Assembly: GCA_017993055.1 (NCBI GenBank)
Contig: JAGONM010000009.1
Span: 1 to 64,000, forward strand
From: Armatimonadota bacterium
GTDB lineage: Bacteria; Armatimonadota; UBA5829; DTJY01
DNA: 64,000 nucleotides
Direction of reading: 5' to 3'
The position numbers and the translations under genes are program-made. Below, piece by piece: positions 62,630-64,000 of this stretch. The notes under the pieces were generated by a model, which saw only the letters and a list, made by a program, of their open reading frames with translations, was not told the origin of the DNA and did no database searches. Each line of letters begins with the position of its first letter. The stretch's first letter is position 1.

Positions 62630-63822
62630 GCCGCACCGCATGCGATGGCTCGGTCGCCGAAGCGAGAACGGATCGTCTCCAGCACGGCATCGAGCCGCAT
62701 CCGTCGCTCGGTATCGCCCATGAAACTGAGTTGTATGCCCCCGCCGGATTCCAAGTCACTCAGGGTGAGTCTCAGACCGTGGCAGGCTGACAGGCAAGAC
62801 GCATCCGACGTGTTTGACAGAACCTCCATCAGAATCCGTCGTGCACCTATGTAGATGCCGTGCGCTGAGGAGACCGGCGACTTGAACGCGTAGAACCGGT
62901 TCACGGGCGTCGATCCTTCGTGCTCCAATGAGAGTTTGAGCGACCCCGCACGTCGGCCGCGCTTCCTCATCTGCATTGCCAGCCGCTCGCACATCCTGAG
63001 CATATACGCCTCTACGACCGCAGGCTCGGACGGCTCACCATCGCCGTATGAGAACGTATGTTCGATAATAATAGCCGACGGCGGATAGAGCGCCGCCACC
63101 GGAGAATGATCAATCCCCTGCGACTGTGTGCGCAGCCTGCTCCCGAGCGCGCCGAACTGCCGAATCAGCAGCCGCTCGGGGATCGCCGCCAGATCGCCGA
63201 CGGTACGCACACCGAGCCCCTCCAGCCGCCTAACTATCTTCGGACCCACCCCGCTCAGGACGCCAACTGGTAGCTGCGACATAAACTCGGCCTCCGTGCC
63301 GGGCCGAACCGCCGTGTATCCGCCGGGATTGCACGCCGAGGACGCCGCGCACGCCGACAGCTTGTTCCGCGCGAGCCCGACCGACACCGGCACACCGATC
63401 TGGTCGAGCACTGTACGCTGGACCTCGCGGGCGATCGTTTTAGGCGACCCGAAAAGTTTTGTACAGCCCGTAACATCCATGTACGCCCTGTCCAGCGAGT
63501 GCGGCTCGAGCAGCGGCGAATACTTCGCGAGGATATCCATCACCGCCCCGGATGCCTCGCGGTAGTGATCCCAATCCGCCGGGATTACAACCGCAGTCGG
63601 GTTGTATCTCAGGGCATGGCGGGCGGTCAACTCATTGTTGGGGCAGGAACTCGACTCCTGCCCCAACAATGGAAGGTCACACTCCACGGATGCCGAGACG
63701 ACGAACTCCCCGCGGCCGGATTTGCGAGTCACCAGCAGCGGCTTCCCAGCGAACTCCGGCCTCCGGATTTGCTCCAGTGCCGCGAAAAACGAGTTGAGTC
63801 GAAAATGGATTATAGAACGCAT
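62626..63822 (-). CDS. imuB: ImuB-like Y-family polymerase, catalytically altered
   Basis: This is a 398-residue Y-family protein. The N terminus MRSIIHFRLNSFFAALEQ aligns with HVDMDAFFASVE of Pol IV, so the first catalytic Asp is Arg. SLDRAYMDVTG aligns with SIDEAYLDVT, so the Glu beside the second Asp is Arg. Polymerase activity should be lost, as in ImuB, which recruits DnaE2 and the clamp. HhH (GVGPKIVRRLEGLGVRTVGDLAAIP) and little-finger regions are intact. Residues of about 54-66 (LPLLGQESSSCPNN) are encoded by a palindromic repeat. The consensus promoter and LexA-type boxes lie directly upstream; no imuA is seen. Confidence 0.85.
   Translation of the reverse strand: MRSIIHFRLNSFFAALEQIRRPEFAGKPLLVTRKSGRGEFVVSASVECDLPLLGQESSSCPNNELTARHALRYNPTAVVIPADWDHYREASGAVMDILAKYSPLLEPHSLDRAYMDVTGCTKLFGSPKTIAREVQRTVLDQIGVPVSVGLARNKLSACAASSACNPGGYTAVRPGTEAEFMSQLPVGVLSGVGPKIVRRLEGLGVRTVGDLAAIPERLLIRQFGALGSRLRTQSQGIDHSPVAALYPPSAIIIEHTFSYGDGEPSEPAVVEAYMLRMCERLAMQMRKRGRRAGSLKLSLEHEGSTPVNRFYAFKSPVSSAHGIYIGARRILMEVLSNTSDASCLSACHGLRLTLSDLESGGGIQLSFMGDTERRMRLDAVLETIRSRFGDRAIACGAA
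63633..63671. repeat. palindromic repeat (family R2) inside imuB
   Basis: CATTGTTGGGGCAGGA and its exact complement form a 16-bp stem around a 7-base loop. The stretch is read in frame as about 13 codons of the ImuB-like protein. The core GGGGCAGGA...TCCTGCCCC is shared with 56399-56423. Confidence 0.85.
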
Positions 63823-63872
63823 GTTCGATTACCGCCATGCCAGATTATAGGCATCGAACATCCGTTTGTCAA
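63815..63872 (-). promoter_or_regulatory. SOS promoter of the mutasome operon with LexA-type boxes
   Basis: On the minus strand TTGACA (63872-63867), 17 bases, TATAAT (63849-63844) match the sigma70 consensus exactly. A near-LexA box GAAC-N4-GTTT (within 63855-63868) sits in the spacer. A perfect GAAC-N4-GTTC (63815-63826) overlaps the start codon. Repression by LexA and induction by DNA damage are the natural reading. Confidence 0.85.
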
Positions 63873-63927
63873 GATGTTTTTTGCGCCCCATGCCTCAATA
63901 CGACTCACTCTGCACAAACGCACCTCT

Positions 63928-63970
63928 GTAAACGTTTACTATTGACGGCCAAGGCCGGGCTTGATATACT
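63928..63970 (+). promoter_or_regulatory. outward promoter with LacI-family-type operator
   Basis: GTAAACGTTTAC (63928-63939) is a perfect palindrome with the central CG typical of LacI/GalR-family operators. It directly precedes TTGACG (63942-63947), 17 bases, TATACT (63965-63970). The controlled gene lies beyond the window. Confidence 0.7.
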
Positions 63971-64000
63971 GTTTTGCGGTACTGTAGACACCCTCTCTTG

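Overview
The window looks like a chromosomal segment from a GC-rich, diderm, carbohydrate-degrading bacterium, probably from an uncultivated lineage. It encodes secreted glycan-active proteins, lipoproteins, sugar ABC permeases without their own ATPase, a predicted outer-membrane barrel, Tat subunits, a PPi-dependent phosphofructokinase and two UroD/MtaA-type paralogues. The LexA-type boxes have the GAAC-N4-GTTC form found in Firmicutes, Actinobacteria, Chloroflexi and related groups. An Armatimonadota-like or similar origin is plausible, but the sequence alone does not prove it.

Layout. 0-5.5 kb: PPi-phosphofructokinase, then a glycyl radical enzyme with a twin-arginine leader and its radical-SAM activase. 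The activase carries an in-frame palindromic insertion. 5.6-19.1 kb (minus strand): a beta-helix/propeller protein, a DUF1361 membrane protein, a secreted C39-like protein, and a tightly coupled sugar operon (two MalF/MalG-type permease pairs, a six-hairpin glycosidase-like lipoprotein, and a solute-binding lipoprotein fused to a permease but split by a one-base slip in a G7 tract). 19.2-29.5 kb: a frameshifted nucleotidyltransferase-like gene with its small partner, a class-I amidotransferase-like hydrolase, a DUF1854/ABC-exporter pair, metallohydrolases, two UroD-like proteins and an uncharacterised TIM-barrel-like protein. 29.5-39.7 kb: a heparinase-like protein with a propeller, a partner-switching cassette (SpoIIE phosphatase, anti-sigma kinase sensor, STAS protein) behind a possible sigma-B-type promoter, a Gfo/Idh/MocA oxidoreductase, SecG, two TatA/B proteins and a PfkB kinase.

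39.77-52.11 kb is an integrated mobile element of about 12.3 kb, bounded by two identical 92-bp direct repeats that each contain a complete tRNA-Leu(CAG). It carries a tyrosine integrase next to attL, repeated arm-type sites at both ends, a type III-like restriction-modification module, a small HTH protein, a primase-helicase with an iteron cluster directly downstream, small zinc-ribbon cargo proteins, and a probable structured ncRNA with a consensus promoter and an intrinsic terminator. Each tRNA copy has its own promoter; the one in front of the right copy belongs to the element.

52.2-64 kb: a frameshifted membrane protein whose frame breaks in the loop of a perfect 20-bp hairpin, a GH3 N-acetylhexosaminidase-like protein, endonuclease III, an outer-membrane barrel, and an SOS mutasome operon (ImuB-like Y-family protein lacking catalytic acids, DUF6504, DnaE2) behind a consensus promoter with LexA-type boxes. 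The window ends in a strong outward promoter beside a LacI-family-type palindrome. Several families of dispersed palindromic repeats run through the window, and two copies sit in frame inside protein-coding genes.
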